Positions 55,202 through 64,000 of a stretch of DNA of 64,000 nt are shown here, in pieces. This DNA comes from Halomonas sp. Lineage in GTDB: Bacteria; Pseudomonadota; Gammaproteobacteria; Pseudomonadales; Halomonadaceae. The translations under genes were made by a program, and so were the position numbers. The notes below the pieces were generated by a model. It searched no databases and was not told where the DNA came from. It worked only from the letters and a program-made list of their open reading frames with translations. The stretch's first letter is position 1. Each line of letters opens with the position of its first letter. The stretch lies in assembly GCF_030457605.1 (NCBI RefSeq), contig NZ_JAKDUR010000001.1, positions 124,001 through 188,000 of the forward strand, in the 5' to 3' direction.

Positions 55202-57652
55202 ATGGGCAAGCGATTTTTGCGCACAGCGCCCTTTACCCAAACGCTCGCCGGTACCGTACTCGCTAGTGCCACGCTGACAGCACAGGCCAACGCCGAGTCA
55301 CTGCCGGCCCAGGCGCTTGACTGGCAGCCCTGGAATGACGAGCAGGCGGCCAACCGCGTTTGCAGCGGGCGCTACGTGATGCCGGCTTACCGGCTGCCGG
55401 AAAACGACAACCCCCGCGAGCTGTCGGTGGAAACTCGCGAGTCGGACTATTCGTCGGAAGGCAGTGCGCTTTTGCGTGGCGATGTGGTGCTGCGGCGCGG
55501 CAACACCCAGCTGGAAGCCGAGCGCATCTTTGTGCCCGCCAACCGCGAGCGGGTGGATGCCGAAGGCAATCTTGCCCTGCGCGACGGGCGTGCGCTGGTG
55601 CGCGGCACCGAGGCGTCGCTGTCGCTGGTGAGCGATCGCGGCAACGTGAAAAACAGCCACTATGTGCTTTACGAAGAACGCTTGCGTGGCCAGGCCACCC
55701 AGCTTGAACAAACCGGCGACCAGCAGTATCGCCTGCGCAACGCAAGCTTCACCACCTGTGCGCCCGGCGCCAACACCTGGCAGCTGGTGGGCAGTGATAT
55801 TCGCCTTAACCAGAAGGAAGGCTTTGGTACGGCAAAGCATGCCCGCTTGAAAATCAAGGACGTGCCGGTTTTTTACTGGCCGTGGCTGCGCTTCCCGATT
55901 GACGAGCGTCGCCATACCGGGTTTTTGACGCCCACCATCGGCTTTTCCAGCGACCAGTTGGATTACGCGCAGCCGTTTTACTGGAATATTGCGCCCAACC
56001 AGGATGCTACCATTACGCCGCGCTGGATCAGTGATCGTGGGTTGTTGCTGGGTGGCGAATACCGCTATCTGCTGGACCAGAGCGCGGGCAGTATTGAAGG
56101 CGCCTGGCTCAACGATGATCGCGGCGGTTCCGGCGGTGACGCCAACCGCTATGAAGGGCTGGACCGCTGGTACATTGATGCCCGCCATGCCGGTCGCGCA
56201 GGGCCGCGTAGCGGCTATCAGCTGCGCTACGGGGCGGCGAGCGACGGGCGCTACTTTGATGACTTCGGCGGCAGCTTCGGCGACAGTGACCGCGCCGGCA
56301 TGGAGCGTCTGGCGCAGATCGACTATCGCGGCGACACCTGGCAGCTTGACGCCCGCGCCCAGGGCTACCAGCGACTGGACGACCCTCTGAGTGACAGCGA
56401 CAAGCCGTTTTATCGCCTGCCAAGCGTAACCGCCAATGCCCGCTGGCAGCTGGGGCACGGTTTTTACAGCGAATGGCGCTCCAACGCGACCTACTTCTGG
56501 CGCGATGTGGATGAAACCAAAGTGCCCGAACGTGAAGCCGCTACCGGTAGCCGCGTACATGTGGCGCCCACGGTGGGCGCACGCTTCGAGCGCTCCTGGG
56601 GCTACATCGAACCGCGCACCGAACTGTGGAATACCGCCTACTCGCTGGATTACGGCCGCCGCGAAACCTCGCGCGATACCACGCCGACCCGCAACGTCGC
56701 GATCAGCTCGGTGGATGCCGGCCTGACTTTCGAGCGCGAGCTTTCCCTGGGCGGCGAAGGTTACCATCAGACGCTGGAGCCGCGCCTGAACTATGCTTTT
56801 GTGCCGCGCACCGACCAGCGCGACCTGCCCGAATTCGACAGCCGCGAACGAGCGTTTTCGTGGGAGCAGCTGTGGTCGCCGCACCGCTTTTCCGGGGTAG
56901 ATCGCGTGGGTGACCTGAACCGCCTGTCCTTCGGCCTGCAAACGCGCTTTCTGCAGGACGACAGCGGGCGTGAAAAGCTCTCTGCAGGCATCGGCCAGAG
57001 CGTGTACTTTGACGACCGCCGCGTGGGGCTGGACGGCAATGACGAAACCCTGCCGCCGCGCCCGGAGCTCAATCCTGACGTCAATCCGGAAAGCTACTAT
57101 CAGGCGACCCGGGACCGCTCGCCGATCGTTACGCACCTTGACTGGCAGATCAATCCGCGCTGGAGCACCGGCGCCGAGTGGCTTTACGATGACCATCGTG
57201 ACCTGACCGAACGTACCAGCCTGGATTTGCGTTATCGTCATCCGGACGGCCACGTGGTCAACCTTGGCTATCGCTGGGAAATCGAAGGCTTTTCCCCCAG
57301 CCTGGTGCCCGGTGACGACGCCTATCGCAACTACGACCGCGAAGAATGGGACCTTTCCTTTGCCTGGAATGCCAGTCCGGAGATTGATTTGATCGGCCGC
57401 TACCTGCACGATCAGACCAACAATCGCCCCCTTGAACAGCTGGCCGGCGTGCAGTGGAACAGCTGCTGTTACGGTGTGCAGGTCGTGTGGCGCCAGTGGG
57501 TGGATGACAACGACACGGCGAGGATACAAGACGACTTCAACGACCGCGGACTGTTTTTGCGCTTTGTCCTTCACGGGCTTGGCGGCGCAGGACAGGACGC
57601 CGACAGCTATTTTGAACGCACCATTCCGGGCTATCGCCCGCCGGCACTCTAA
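55202..57652 (+). CDS. lptD: LPS-assembly protein LptD
   Basis: Signal peptide, N-terminal OstA-like domain, long beta-barrel, N-terminal Cys (VCSGRY) and C-terminal NSCCYGVQ. Confidence 0.96.
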   Translation: MGKRFLRTAPFTQTLAGTVLASATLTAQANAESLPAQALDWQPWNDEQAANRVCSGRYVMPAYRLPENDNPRELSVETRESDYSSEGSALLRGDVVLRRGNTQLEAERIFVPANRERVDAEGNLALRDGRALVRGTEASLSLVSDRGNVKNSHYVLYEERLRGQATQLEQTGDQQYRLRNASFTTCAPGANTWQLVGSDIRLNQKEGFGTAKHARLKIKDVPVFYWPWLRFPIDERRHTGFLTPTIGFSSDQLDYAQPFYWNIAPNQDATITPRWISDRGLLLGGEYRYLLDQSAGSIEGAWLNDDRGGSGGDANRYEGLDRWYIDARHAGRAGPRSGYQLRYGAASDGRYFDDFGGSFGDSDRAGMERLAQIDYRGDTWQLDARAQGYQRLDDPLSDSDKPFYRLPSVTANARWQLGHGFYSEWRSNATYFWRDVDETKVPEREAATGSRVHVAPTVGARFERSWGYIEPRTELWNTAYSLDYGRRETSRDTTPTRNVAISSVDAGLTFERELSLGGEGYHQTLEPRLNYAFVPRTDQRDLPEFDSRERAFSWEQLWSPHRFSGVDRVGDLNRLSFGLQTRFLQDDSGREKLSAGIGQSVYFDDRRVGLDGNDETLPPRPELNPDVNPESYYQATRDRSPIVTHLDWQINPRWSTGAEWLYDDHRDLTERTSLDLRYRHPDGHVVNLGYRWEIEGFSPSLVPGDDAYRNYDREEWDLSFAWNASPEIDLIGRYLHDQTNNRPLEQLAGVQWNSCCYGVQVVWRQWVDDNDTARIQDDFNDRGLFLRFVLHGLGGAGQDADSYFERTIPGYRPPAL

Positions 57653-57687
57653 TGCCGGTGCGGAACTACTCAAGAGATCAACGTGTT

Positions 57688-58752
57688 ATGACGAAGAAAA
57701 CGCCCTGGCTTTTGCGCGCCAAAATGCGCACTCCGTCTTTTTTGCCTGAAACGCTGGTGTTTTCCAGCGCGTTGGCACTGTGCCTGGGTGCCGGTACGGC
57801 GCTGGTGCCGCTGACGGCCAGCGCCCAGCAGGATTCCGCCAGCCAGCAGGCATACAGCAGTGAGCGACAGCAGCTTGATCGCGTGGTGGCGGTGGTCAAC
57901 GACGGCGCCATCATGCAAAGCGAGCTTGATGACCGGCTGGCGCGCATTACGCATCAGGCACAGGCGAAAGGCAGTGCGCTACCCCCGCGTGCGGAGCTTG
58001 AACAGCAGGTGCTGGAACGCATGGTACTGGAGGAAATCCAGCTGCAGATGGCAAGTGATGCCAAACTGAGCGTGGATGACACCCGGCTGAATCGTCAGCT
58101 GCGCGGCATTGCCGAGTCCAACGGTCTGTCGCTTGAAACCTTTGCCGACCAGCTTGAAGCGGAGGGCACCAGCCTGGCGCAGGTGCGCTCACAGGTGCGT
58201 CGCGAGATGCTGATCCGTCAGGTACAGCAGCGCCAGATTGGTCAACGCGTCTCGATCAGCAATCGCGATGTCGAGCGCACGCTTGAGCAGCAGGGTGGTG
58301 CTGACAATGGCGTGATCGAAGAAATTCGTGCTCGCCATATTCTGATTGCCGTCACGCCCGAGCGCAGCGAAGACGATGCCCGCATGCTGGCTGAAAAAGT
58401 GCGCCAGCGCATTGTTCAGGGCGCAGACTTTGCCGCCGTGGCCCGGGAAGTGAGCGATGACGATGGCAGTGCGCTCAACGGCGGCGAGCTTGGCTGGCTG
58501 CGCCCCGGCCAGACGGTGCCGGCGTTTGAAGATGCCATGAAAACCCTCGCCGTTGATGAGCTGTCCGAGCCCGTGCGCTCGCAGTTCGGTTTTCACCTCA
58601 TCGACGTGGAAGAGCGCCGTCGTCAGCAGGTTGACCAGAAAGAGCAGCGCGAACAGGCGCGTCAGGCCATCTTCCAGCGCCGTGCCAATGAAGAGCTGAC
58701 CACCTGGCAGCGTGAGCTACGCTCTCAGGCGTTTGTGGATATCAGGCTTTAA
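57688..58752 (+). CDS. surA: Periplasmic chaperone SurA (appears to have a single parvulin domain)
   Basis: LDRVVAVVNDGAIMQSELDDRL, IRARHILIAVTPE, LNGGELGWLRPGQTVPAFEDAM; lptD-surA-pdxA synteny. Confidence 0.93.
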   Translation: MTKKTPWLLRAKMRTPSFLPETLVFSSALALCLGAGTALVPLTASAQQDSASQQAYSSERQQLDRVVAVVNDGAIMQSELDDRLARITHQAQAKGSALPPRAELEQQVLERMVLEEIQLQMASDAKLSVDDTRLNRQLRGIAESNGLSLETFADQLEAEGTSLAQVRSQVRREMLIRQVQQRQIGQRVSISNRDVERTLEQQGGADNGVIEEIRARHILIAVTPERSEDDARMLAEKVRQRIVQGADFAAVAREVSDDDGSALNGGELGWLRPGQTVPAFEDAMKTLAVDELSEPVRSQFGFHLIDVEERRRQQVDQKEQREQARQAIFQRRANEELTTWQRELRSQAFVDIRL

Positions 58753-59823
58753 ATGGCAGCGTTAGCGCCAGCCTCAGGCCGCGCGCCCGAGCGCCTGCCG
58801 GTGGCGATTACCACCGGTGAGCCCGCCGGCATCGGCCCCGAACTTGTGCTGATGCTGGCCGCCAGGGGAGAGCTGCCGGCGGCCAGCGTCGCCATTGGCG
58901 ACCCGGCAATGCTGTCGGCGCGGGCCGCTGTGTTGGGGCTTGACGTTACGCCGATGCCCTGCCAGCCGGGCGAGCCGCTTTTGGACGCCGGGCGCGGCGT
59001 ACTGCCGGTGTGGCCGGTAGCGCTAAAGGCGCCGTGTACGCCGGGCGTGCTTGAGCCGGCCAACGCCGACTACGTGATTGACACGCTTGCGGTGGCCGTG
59101 GCCGCCTGCCGGGCCGGCCATGCGGCCGCCATGACCACCGCACCGCTGCACAAGGGTGTGATTATCGAGGGCGGTCATACGGGGTTTACCGGCCATACGG
59201 AATGGCTGCGCGACGCCTGCGGCGTGGAAGAAGTCGTCATGCTGCTGGCCACGGATACTGCCCTGCACGCTACTCGGGACGATTACCGCGGCAATCCCGA
59301 GCTCAGAGTGGCGCTGGTGACGACGCATTTGCCGCTACGCGAGGTGGCCGACGCCGTGACCGCCGAGCGCATTGGCCGTGTGGCGCGTATTCTTGACGCC
59401 GGCCTGCGTGACCAGTTCGGCATCAAGGCCCCGCGTATCGCGGTGTGCGGGTTAAACCCTCACGCCGGCGAGGACGGCCATCTGGGGCACGAGGAAATCG
59501 ACACCATCATTCCCGCGCTTGCCGCGCTCTGCGACGAGGGGCTCGACGTGGGCGGCCCCTGGCCGGCGGATACACTGTTTACCCCGCGCCACCTGGCCGA
59601 CGCAGACGCGGTGCTGGCCATGTACCACGACCAGGGGCTGGCCGTGCTCAAATATGCCGGGTTCGGCAGCGCGGCCAATATCACCCTGGGTCTGCCGCTG
59701 GTGCGCACCTCGGTGGACCACGGCACCGCGCTTGATCTGGCCGGTAAGGGGGTGGCGTCGCCGGCGAGTCTTGAAGTGTCGATCAACCTTGCCCGCCGGC
59801 TGGCCGAGCAGCGCGCCACCTAG
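58753..59823 (+). CDS. pdxA: 4-hydroxythreonine-4-phosphate dehydrogenase
   Basis: ITTGEPAGIGPEL, CGLNPHAGEDGHLGHEE, MYHDQGLAVLKYAGFGSAANITLGLP. Confidence 0.97.
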   Translation: MAALAPASGRAPERLPVAITTGEPAGIGPELVLMLAARGELPAASVAIGDPAMLSARAAVLGLDVTPMPCQPGEPLLDAGRGVLPVWPVALKAPCTPGVLEPANADYVIDTLAVAVAACRAGHAAAMTTAPLHKGVIIEGGHTGFTGHTEWLRDACGVEEVVMLLATDTALHATRDDYRGNPELRVALVTTHLPLREVADAVTAERIGRVARILDAGLRDQFGIKAPRIAVCGLNPHAGEDGHLGHEEIDTIIPALAALCDEGLDVGGPWPADTLFTPRHLADADAVLAMYHDQGLAVLKYAGFGSAANITLGLPLVRTSVDHGTALDLAGKGVASPASLEVSINLARRLAEQRAT

Positions 59824-59880
59824 TTTTCTGCCGTTATCCTTTACCGCTACTTTGTATCGCTACCCTGGGAAATTCGCTTC

Positions 59881-60705
59881 ATGGCATCAGTGACGCATCA
59901 TCGTGCTCGTAAACGCTTCGGGCAAAACTTCCTCCGCGACACTGGCGTGATCGGGCGTATCGTTAGGGCCATCGGCCCGCGCCCGGATGACCGCCTTGTG
60001 GAAATCGGCCCGGGGCAGGGCGCGCTGACCGAGCCACTGCTGGATGCTGCGGGCCGTCTGGAGGTGATCGAGCTTGACCGCGACCTGATCCCCGGGCTGC
60101 GGGTGCAGTTTTTCAACTATCCGGGGTTTGTCATCCACGAAGGTGATGCGCTCAAGTATGACTTTGCCGAGCTGCGTGGAGACGGCGCGCCACTGCGCGT
60201 GGTGGGGAACCTGCCATACAACATCTCCACGCCGCTGATTATCCACCTGCTGGGCGCCGGCAGCGCGGTGGCCGATATGCACTTCATGCTGCAAAAGGAA
60301 GTGGTCGAGCGCATGGCGGCAGAGCCGGGCGGCCCTGACTGGGGGCGGCTGTCGGTCATGGCGCAATACCACTGCCAGGTCGATCAGCTGTTCATTGTGC
60401 CGCCCGAGGCCTTTGTGCCGCGTCCGGCGGTGGATTCCGCGATTGTACGCCTGACGCCCCACGCCGAGCTGCCCCATGTGGCCGATGACCCGGCGCTGCT
60501 GTTCGAGCTGGTCAAGCAGGCGTTTGGGCAGCGGCGCAAAACGCTGCGCAACAACCTCAAGGGCCGGGTCAGTGCCGAGACGCTCGAAACGATCGGGATT
60601 GATCCGCGCCGCCGTCCGCAAACGCTCAGTGTGGAAGAGTTTGTGCGTCTGGCCAACTGCGTGGCACGCCACGAAGCGCCTGCAACCGGCGAGGACACCA
60701 CGTGA
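59881..60705 (+). CDS. rsmA: 16S rRNA (adenine(1518)/(1519)-N6)-dimethyltransferase
   Basis: KRFGQNFLRDTGVIGRIV, VEIGPGQGALTEPLL, VVGNLPYNISTPLI. Confidence 0.97.
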   Translation: MASVTHHRARKRFGQNFLRDTGVIGRIVRAIGPRPDDRLVEIGPGQGALTEPLLDAAGRLEVIELDRDLIPGLRVQFFNYPGFVIHEGDALKYDFAELRGDGAPLRVVGNLPYNISTPLIIHLLGAGSAVADMHFMLQKEVVERMAAEPGGPDWGRLSVMAQYHCQVDQLFIVPPEAFVPRPAVDSAIVRLTPHAELPHVADDPALLFELVKQAFGQRRKTLRNNLKGRVSAETLETIGIDPRRRPQTLSVEEFVRLANCVARHEAPATGEDTT

Positions 60706-61118
60706 ACGAATACGCAACAGCAAGCGCGGCAGAGGGCGTGCCCGACGCGCCGGCAATCCGCATCACCATCAAGCCCCGGTACCGTGAGCAGGAGTCCAGC
60801 GATGCCGAAGCGCGCTACGTGTTCAGCTATACGGTGAGTGTGCACAATCAGAGCGACTGCAGCGTGCAGCTGCTGGCACGCTACTGGAAAATTACCCAGG
60901 GCAGCGGCGAAGCGCAGGAAGTCCGCGGCAAGGGAGTGATCGGGCAGCAGCCCCTGATCGGCCCTGGCCAGCGCTTTCGCTACACCAGCCGCGCGGTACT
61001 GCAAACGCCGGTAGGCACCATGGAAGGCGCCTATACGCTGCTGGATACCACCACCCAGCGAGCCTTTGATGTGCCGGTATTGCCGTTTCGTCTGGCGCAG
61101 CCTCGGGCTATCCATTAA
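60702..61118 (+). CDS. apaG: ApaG domain protein
   Basis: ITIKPRYREQESSDAEARYVFSYTVSVHNQS ... ARYWKIT, GEAQEVRGKGVIGQQP. Confidence 0.96.
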   Translation: MNEYATASAAEGVPDAPAIRITIKPRYREQESSDAEARYVFSYTVSVHNQSDCSVQLLARYWKITQGSGEAQEVRGKGVIGQQPLIGPGQRFRYTSRAVLQTPVGTMEGAYTLLDTTTQRAFDVPVLPFRLAQPRAIH

Positions 61119-61140
61119 CGCCCTGGGCAAGCCCTTGAGC

Positions 61141-61196
61141 ATGAATACCTGACGTTGAGTATCTGTACATGAGCACCTGTCCATGAGCACCTATGT
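61141..61196 (+). repeat. Degenerate 14-bp tandem repeat (4 units) spanning the apaH start codon
   Basis: ATGAATACCTGACG/TTGAGTATCTGTAC/ATGAGCACCTGTCC/ATGAGCACCTATGT. Confidence 0.82.
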
Positions 61197-61998
61197 CATC
61201 GGCGACCTGCATGGCTGTCATGCCGAGTTTATTGCGCTGCTGGAGGCGCTTTCCTTCGACCCGCGTCGCGACCGGCTTTGGCTGGTGGGCGATCTGGTCA
61301 ACCGTGGGCCGGACTCGCTGGGCTGCCTGCGCGAGGTCCGGGCGCTGGGCGATGCGGCGCGCTGCGTGCTGGGTAACCACGATTTGCATTTTCTGGTGGC
61401 CGCCCGGGGCGGTACGGTCAAGACGCGCAGCGCCTTTGGCTCCATCGTTAATGCGCCGGACGGCGATGCGCTGCTGGATTGGTTGCAGCAACAGCCGCTG
61501 GCCGTGCGCCGCGACAATATTCTGATGACCCATGCGGGCGTGTTGCCTCAGTGGAGTCTTGATCAGGTCGAGACGTTAAGCGTGGAAGTCGAGGCGGCGC
61601 TGTCCGGCGAGCAGAGCGGCGAGTTTCTGGCGCGCCTGTTTGGCGATGAGCCCAGCCGCTGGCGCGATGATCTGGAAGACATGGACCGGCTGCGCTTTAT
61701 CGTTAACGCCCTGACACGGATGCGTTTTATCAACGCCGAAGGCCAGCTGGACTTTTCCGCCAAGCGAGGGCTGGGTAGTGCCCCCGAAGGTTTTTCGCCG
61801 TGGTTCCAGTTTCCTCGCCGAGATGATGCCACGCTGCTTTTTGGCCATTGGGCAGCGCTTGAAGGGCGTACGCCCGAAGCCGCGGTCAACGCCCACGCGC
61901 TGGATACGGGCTGCGCCTGGGGCGGCACGCTTACTGCTCTTGAGCTTGAAACCGGCCGCCGCACCCAGGTGCCCAGCCACCAGCGGCAGGAGGCCTGA
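61183..61998 (+). CDS. apaH: Diadenosine tetraphosphatase (symmetrical)
   Basis: [45 protein letters not shown]. Confidence 0.97.
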   Translation: MSTYVIGDLHGCHAEFIALLEALSFDPRRDRLWLVGDLVNRGPDSLGCLREVRALGDAARCVLGNHDLHFLVAARGGTVKTRSAFGSIVNAPDGDALLDWLQQQPLAVRRDNILMTHAGVLPQWSLDQVETLSVEVEAALSGEQSGEFLARLFGDEPSRWRDDLEDMDRLRFIVNALTRMRFINAEGQLDFSAKRGLGSAPEGFSPWFQFPRRDDATLLFGHWAALEGRTPEAAVNAHALDTGCAWGGTLTALELETGRRTQVPSHQRQEA

Positions 61999-63149
61999 TG
62001 GGCAAGCCAGCTGATGATGCCACGCCCGTGGCCGGCCTTGAGGTATACCGCGTGGGCGGTGCAGTGCGTGACGCGCTGCTTGGTCGGCCGGTATGGGATA
62101 ACGACTGGGTGGTAGTGGGCACCACGCCCGAAGCCATGCGGCAGCGCGGCTTCAAACCGGTGGGGCGGGATTTTCCGGTCTTTCTGCACCCGGAGACAGC
62201 CGAAGAATATGCGTTGGCGCGTACCGAGCGTAAAGCCGGCCACGGCTACAGTGGTTTTACGGTACACGCAAGCCCTGACGTGACCCTGGAAGAGGACCTG
62301 GTCCGCCGGGACCTGACCATCAACGCCATTGCCGAGGCGCCTGACGGCACGCTGGTTGACCCTTACGGCGGCCGTGATGACCTTGAGCGCCGCCTGCTGC
62401 GCCATGTGTCTGAAGCGTTTAGCGAAGATCCGCTACGGGTGCTGCGCACGGCGCGCTTTCTGGCGCGCTACGCCGGGCTCGGGTTTACCATCGCCCCGGA
62501 AACCCTGGCGCTGATGGCCCGGGTCAGTGAAAGCGGCGAGCTTGCCTACCTGGCCGCCGAACGTGTATGGACGGAGAGTGAAAAGGCGCTGGGCGAGTCA
62601 AACCCCGACGCCTATTTCAACGCCCTGGATGCCTGTGGCGCGCTTGCCCAATGGTGGCCGGAGTTGGTGTCCAAAACGTCTGATGACAGCTTGTTTGAAA
62701 CCTGTCTGGGTGCCATGCAGACGCTGCCGGACTGGCCTGAAATCGCGCTTGCCCACTGGCGCTACGCGCGCCTGGTGTCGCCGCTTTCCGACCGTGACCG
62801 GGAGGCGCTTGCCGAGCGGCTGAAGTTGCCCCGGGCGGTAGAGCAGCTGGCGCGCCATAGTGCCGCTACTGCGCGGCTGATTGCGCAGCCGTTAACCGTG
62901 CAGAGTGTCATGGGCTGGCTTGAAGGTCAGGACAGCTGGCGCAAGCCACAACGGGCTCACGCTCAGCTGGCGCTGGTTGAGGCACTCGCTCCGGCACAGC
63001 AAGGCACGCTGGCGCGAGCCTTGCAGGCTGCGGCGGCGGTCAGCCCGCAAACGTTGATGGTCGAGGGTTACAAGGGGGCGGCGCTGGGCCGGCAGATCCG
63101 CATCAGTCGCGTTGATGCCGTGGCGCAGGCGCTGGCTGACGCAGGCTGA
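61998..63149 (+). CDS. cca: CCA-adding tRNA nucleotidyltransferase
   Basis: [41 protein letters not shown]. Confidence 0.96.
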   Translation: MGKPADDATPVAGLEVYRVGGAVRDALLGRPVWDNDWVVVGTTPEAMRQRGFKPVGRDFPVFLHPETAEEYALARTERKAGHGYSGFTVHASPDVTLEEDLVRRDLTINAIAEAPDGTLVDPYGGRDDLERRLLRHVSEAFSEDPLRVLRTARFLARYAGLGFTIAPETLALMARVSESGELAYLAAERVWTESEKALGESNPDAYFNALDACGALAQWWPELVSKTSDDSLFETCLGAMQTLPDWPEIALAHWRYARLVSPLSDRDREALAERLKLPRAVEQLARHSAATARLIAQPLTVQSVMGWLEGQDSWRKPQRAHAQLALVEALAPAQQGTLARALQAAAAVSPQTLMVEGYKGAALGRQIRISRVDAVAQALADAG

Positions 63150-63686
63150 TTATGCATGGCACCAGCTGAACGCCACCGGCCACAGGCGCTGGTCGGCCAT
63201 GTTATGGCCCGTGTGGGCACGCTGCCAGAGCTCGGCGTAGGTATCGCCGGTCTGTGGGTGGCGGGCATCGGGCAACAGCTCCGCCAGCGGCCTGAGCACG
63301 AAGGCGTTGACGGTAATCTCGGCGCTGGGCAGGGTCATGACGCCAGACTCGCTTGCGAACTCACCACACAGCTCGCCCACGGCCAACAGGTCAATGTCGA
63401 TAGGATGCCGGCTGGCGCCGGCGCTTTTTGGCAAGCGCCCCTGGCTTTTTTCCTGGCGTTTGCTCCAGGCGTTCAGTGCCGCCGCTGAAGCGTTGCTGTT
63501 AAACGCCACGACCATATTATGGAAGTTTTCCTGAGCCTCGGAGTCGGGTACGACGCCCACCGGCTCGCTTTCGAATACCCGTGACACCTGCAGCTCGCCG
63601 AAGCGCTCATGCAGGGCATCCAGGCACCTGTGAAAGTTTTCCAGCGCATCGAGATTGCTGCCCAGGCCCAGAATAATCAGGCACAT
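63150..63686 (-). CDS. folK: 2-amino-4-hydroxy-6-hydroxymethyldihydropteridine diphosphokinase
   Basis: LGLGSNLDALENFHRCLDAL, RHPIDIDLLAVG; start set at 63686. Confidence 0.88.
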   Translation of the reverse strand: MCLIILGLGSNLDALENFHRCLDALHERFGELQVSRVFESEPVGVVPDSEAQENFHNMVVAFNSNASAAALNAWSKRQEKSQGRLPKSAGASRHPIDIDLLAVGELCGEFASESGVMTLPSAEITVNAFVLRPLAELLPDARHPQTGDTYAELWQRAHTGHNMADQRLWPVAFSWCHA

Positions 63687-64000
63687 GGATCGCCTGCCAC
63701 AGAGGCGGGAGCGGCAGGTAGCGTGCCTCGAGTGATTTCCAGTCCTACGCTGCGCGCGGCGGGCACGGCGCCGGGCTTGCGCAGGGTCAGGCGCAGCCAG
63801 CCGATGGAGAACTCGTCGCGCAGGGTCTGGACCAGTCGTTCGGCAAAGGTTTCCACCAGCTCGAACTCGTGATCCCGAGCAAAACGCTGAATACGCTCGC
63901 AAATGGCGGCGTAGTTCAGGGTCAGTGTCAGGTCGTCGGTGGCCGCTGCCGGACGAATGTCGGTGGCCAGCTGAAGATCCAGGCTCAGCCGCTGTTCAAT
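63677..64000 (-). CDS. folB: Dihydroneopterin aldolase (partial, runs off right edge)
   Basis: Reverse translation IEQRLSLDLQLATDIRPAAATDDLTLTLNYAAICERIQRF...FELVETFAERLVQTL; stop overlaps the folK start. Confidence 0.92.
   Translation of the reverse strand: MEQRLSLDLQLATDIRPAAATDDLTLTLNYAAICERIQRFARDHEFELVETFAERLVQTLRDEFSIGWLRLTLRKPGAVPAARSVGLEITRGTLPAAPASVAGDPCA

Noticed and set aside
55298-57673. 791-aa ORF on the minus strand fully antisense to lptD
   Set aside because: GC-rich codon bias commonly creates long antisense open frames; the translation has no recognisable domain and the + frame is clearly lptD.

Overview
A 64 kb chromosomal window, almost entirely core genome, from a GC-rich gammaproteobacterium. 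Gene content and order look Halomonadaceae-like, which is inference from synteny. I saw no convincing prophage, IS element, CRISPR array, defence island or biosynthetic cluster. Recognisable blocks, left to right: bioB (partial); tapT/DTW and a BASS transporter; trkH-trkA-rsmB-fmt-def; lysM-dprA-tsaC-hemF-aroE; der-bamB-yfgM-hisS-ispG-rodZ-pilW-rlmN-ndk-iscA-iscS-iscR-cysE-trmJ; suhB; secF-secD-yajC-tgt-queA; tRNA-Leu(CAA); hexR; a REC-GGDEF-EAL protein with a hybrid histidine kinase; ftsB-ispD-ispF-truD-surE-pcm-DUF368-nlpD-rpoS; alr-lpxL; osmC, murU-amgK; lptD-surA-pdxA-rsmA-apaG-apaH-cca; folK-folB (partial). The observations most worth a second look are: (i) an isc locus reduced to iscR-iscS-iscA, with no iscU/hscBA/fdx, together with an IscS lacking the usual C-terminal tail; (ii) degenerate 13-15 bp tandem repeats directly upstream of several start codons, above all ispF and apaH, where the apaH repeat units form overlapping mini-ORFs; (iii) a strong BirA-type operator upstream of bioB; (iv) a SurA that appears to have one parvulin domain; and (v) a hybrid kinase paired with an apparently PDE-only (degenerate GGSEF, intact EAL) response regulator. 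No clearly new multi-gene system was identified. All homology calls are by eye from the translated sequence; no database searches were run.
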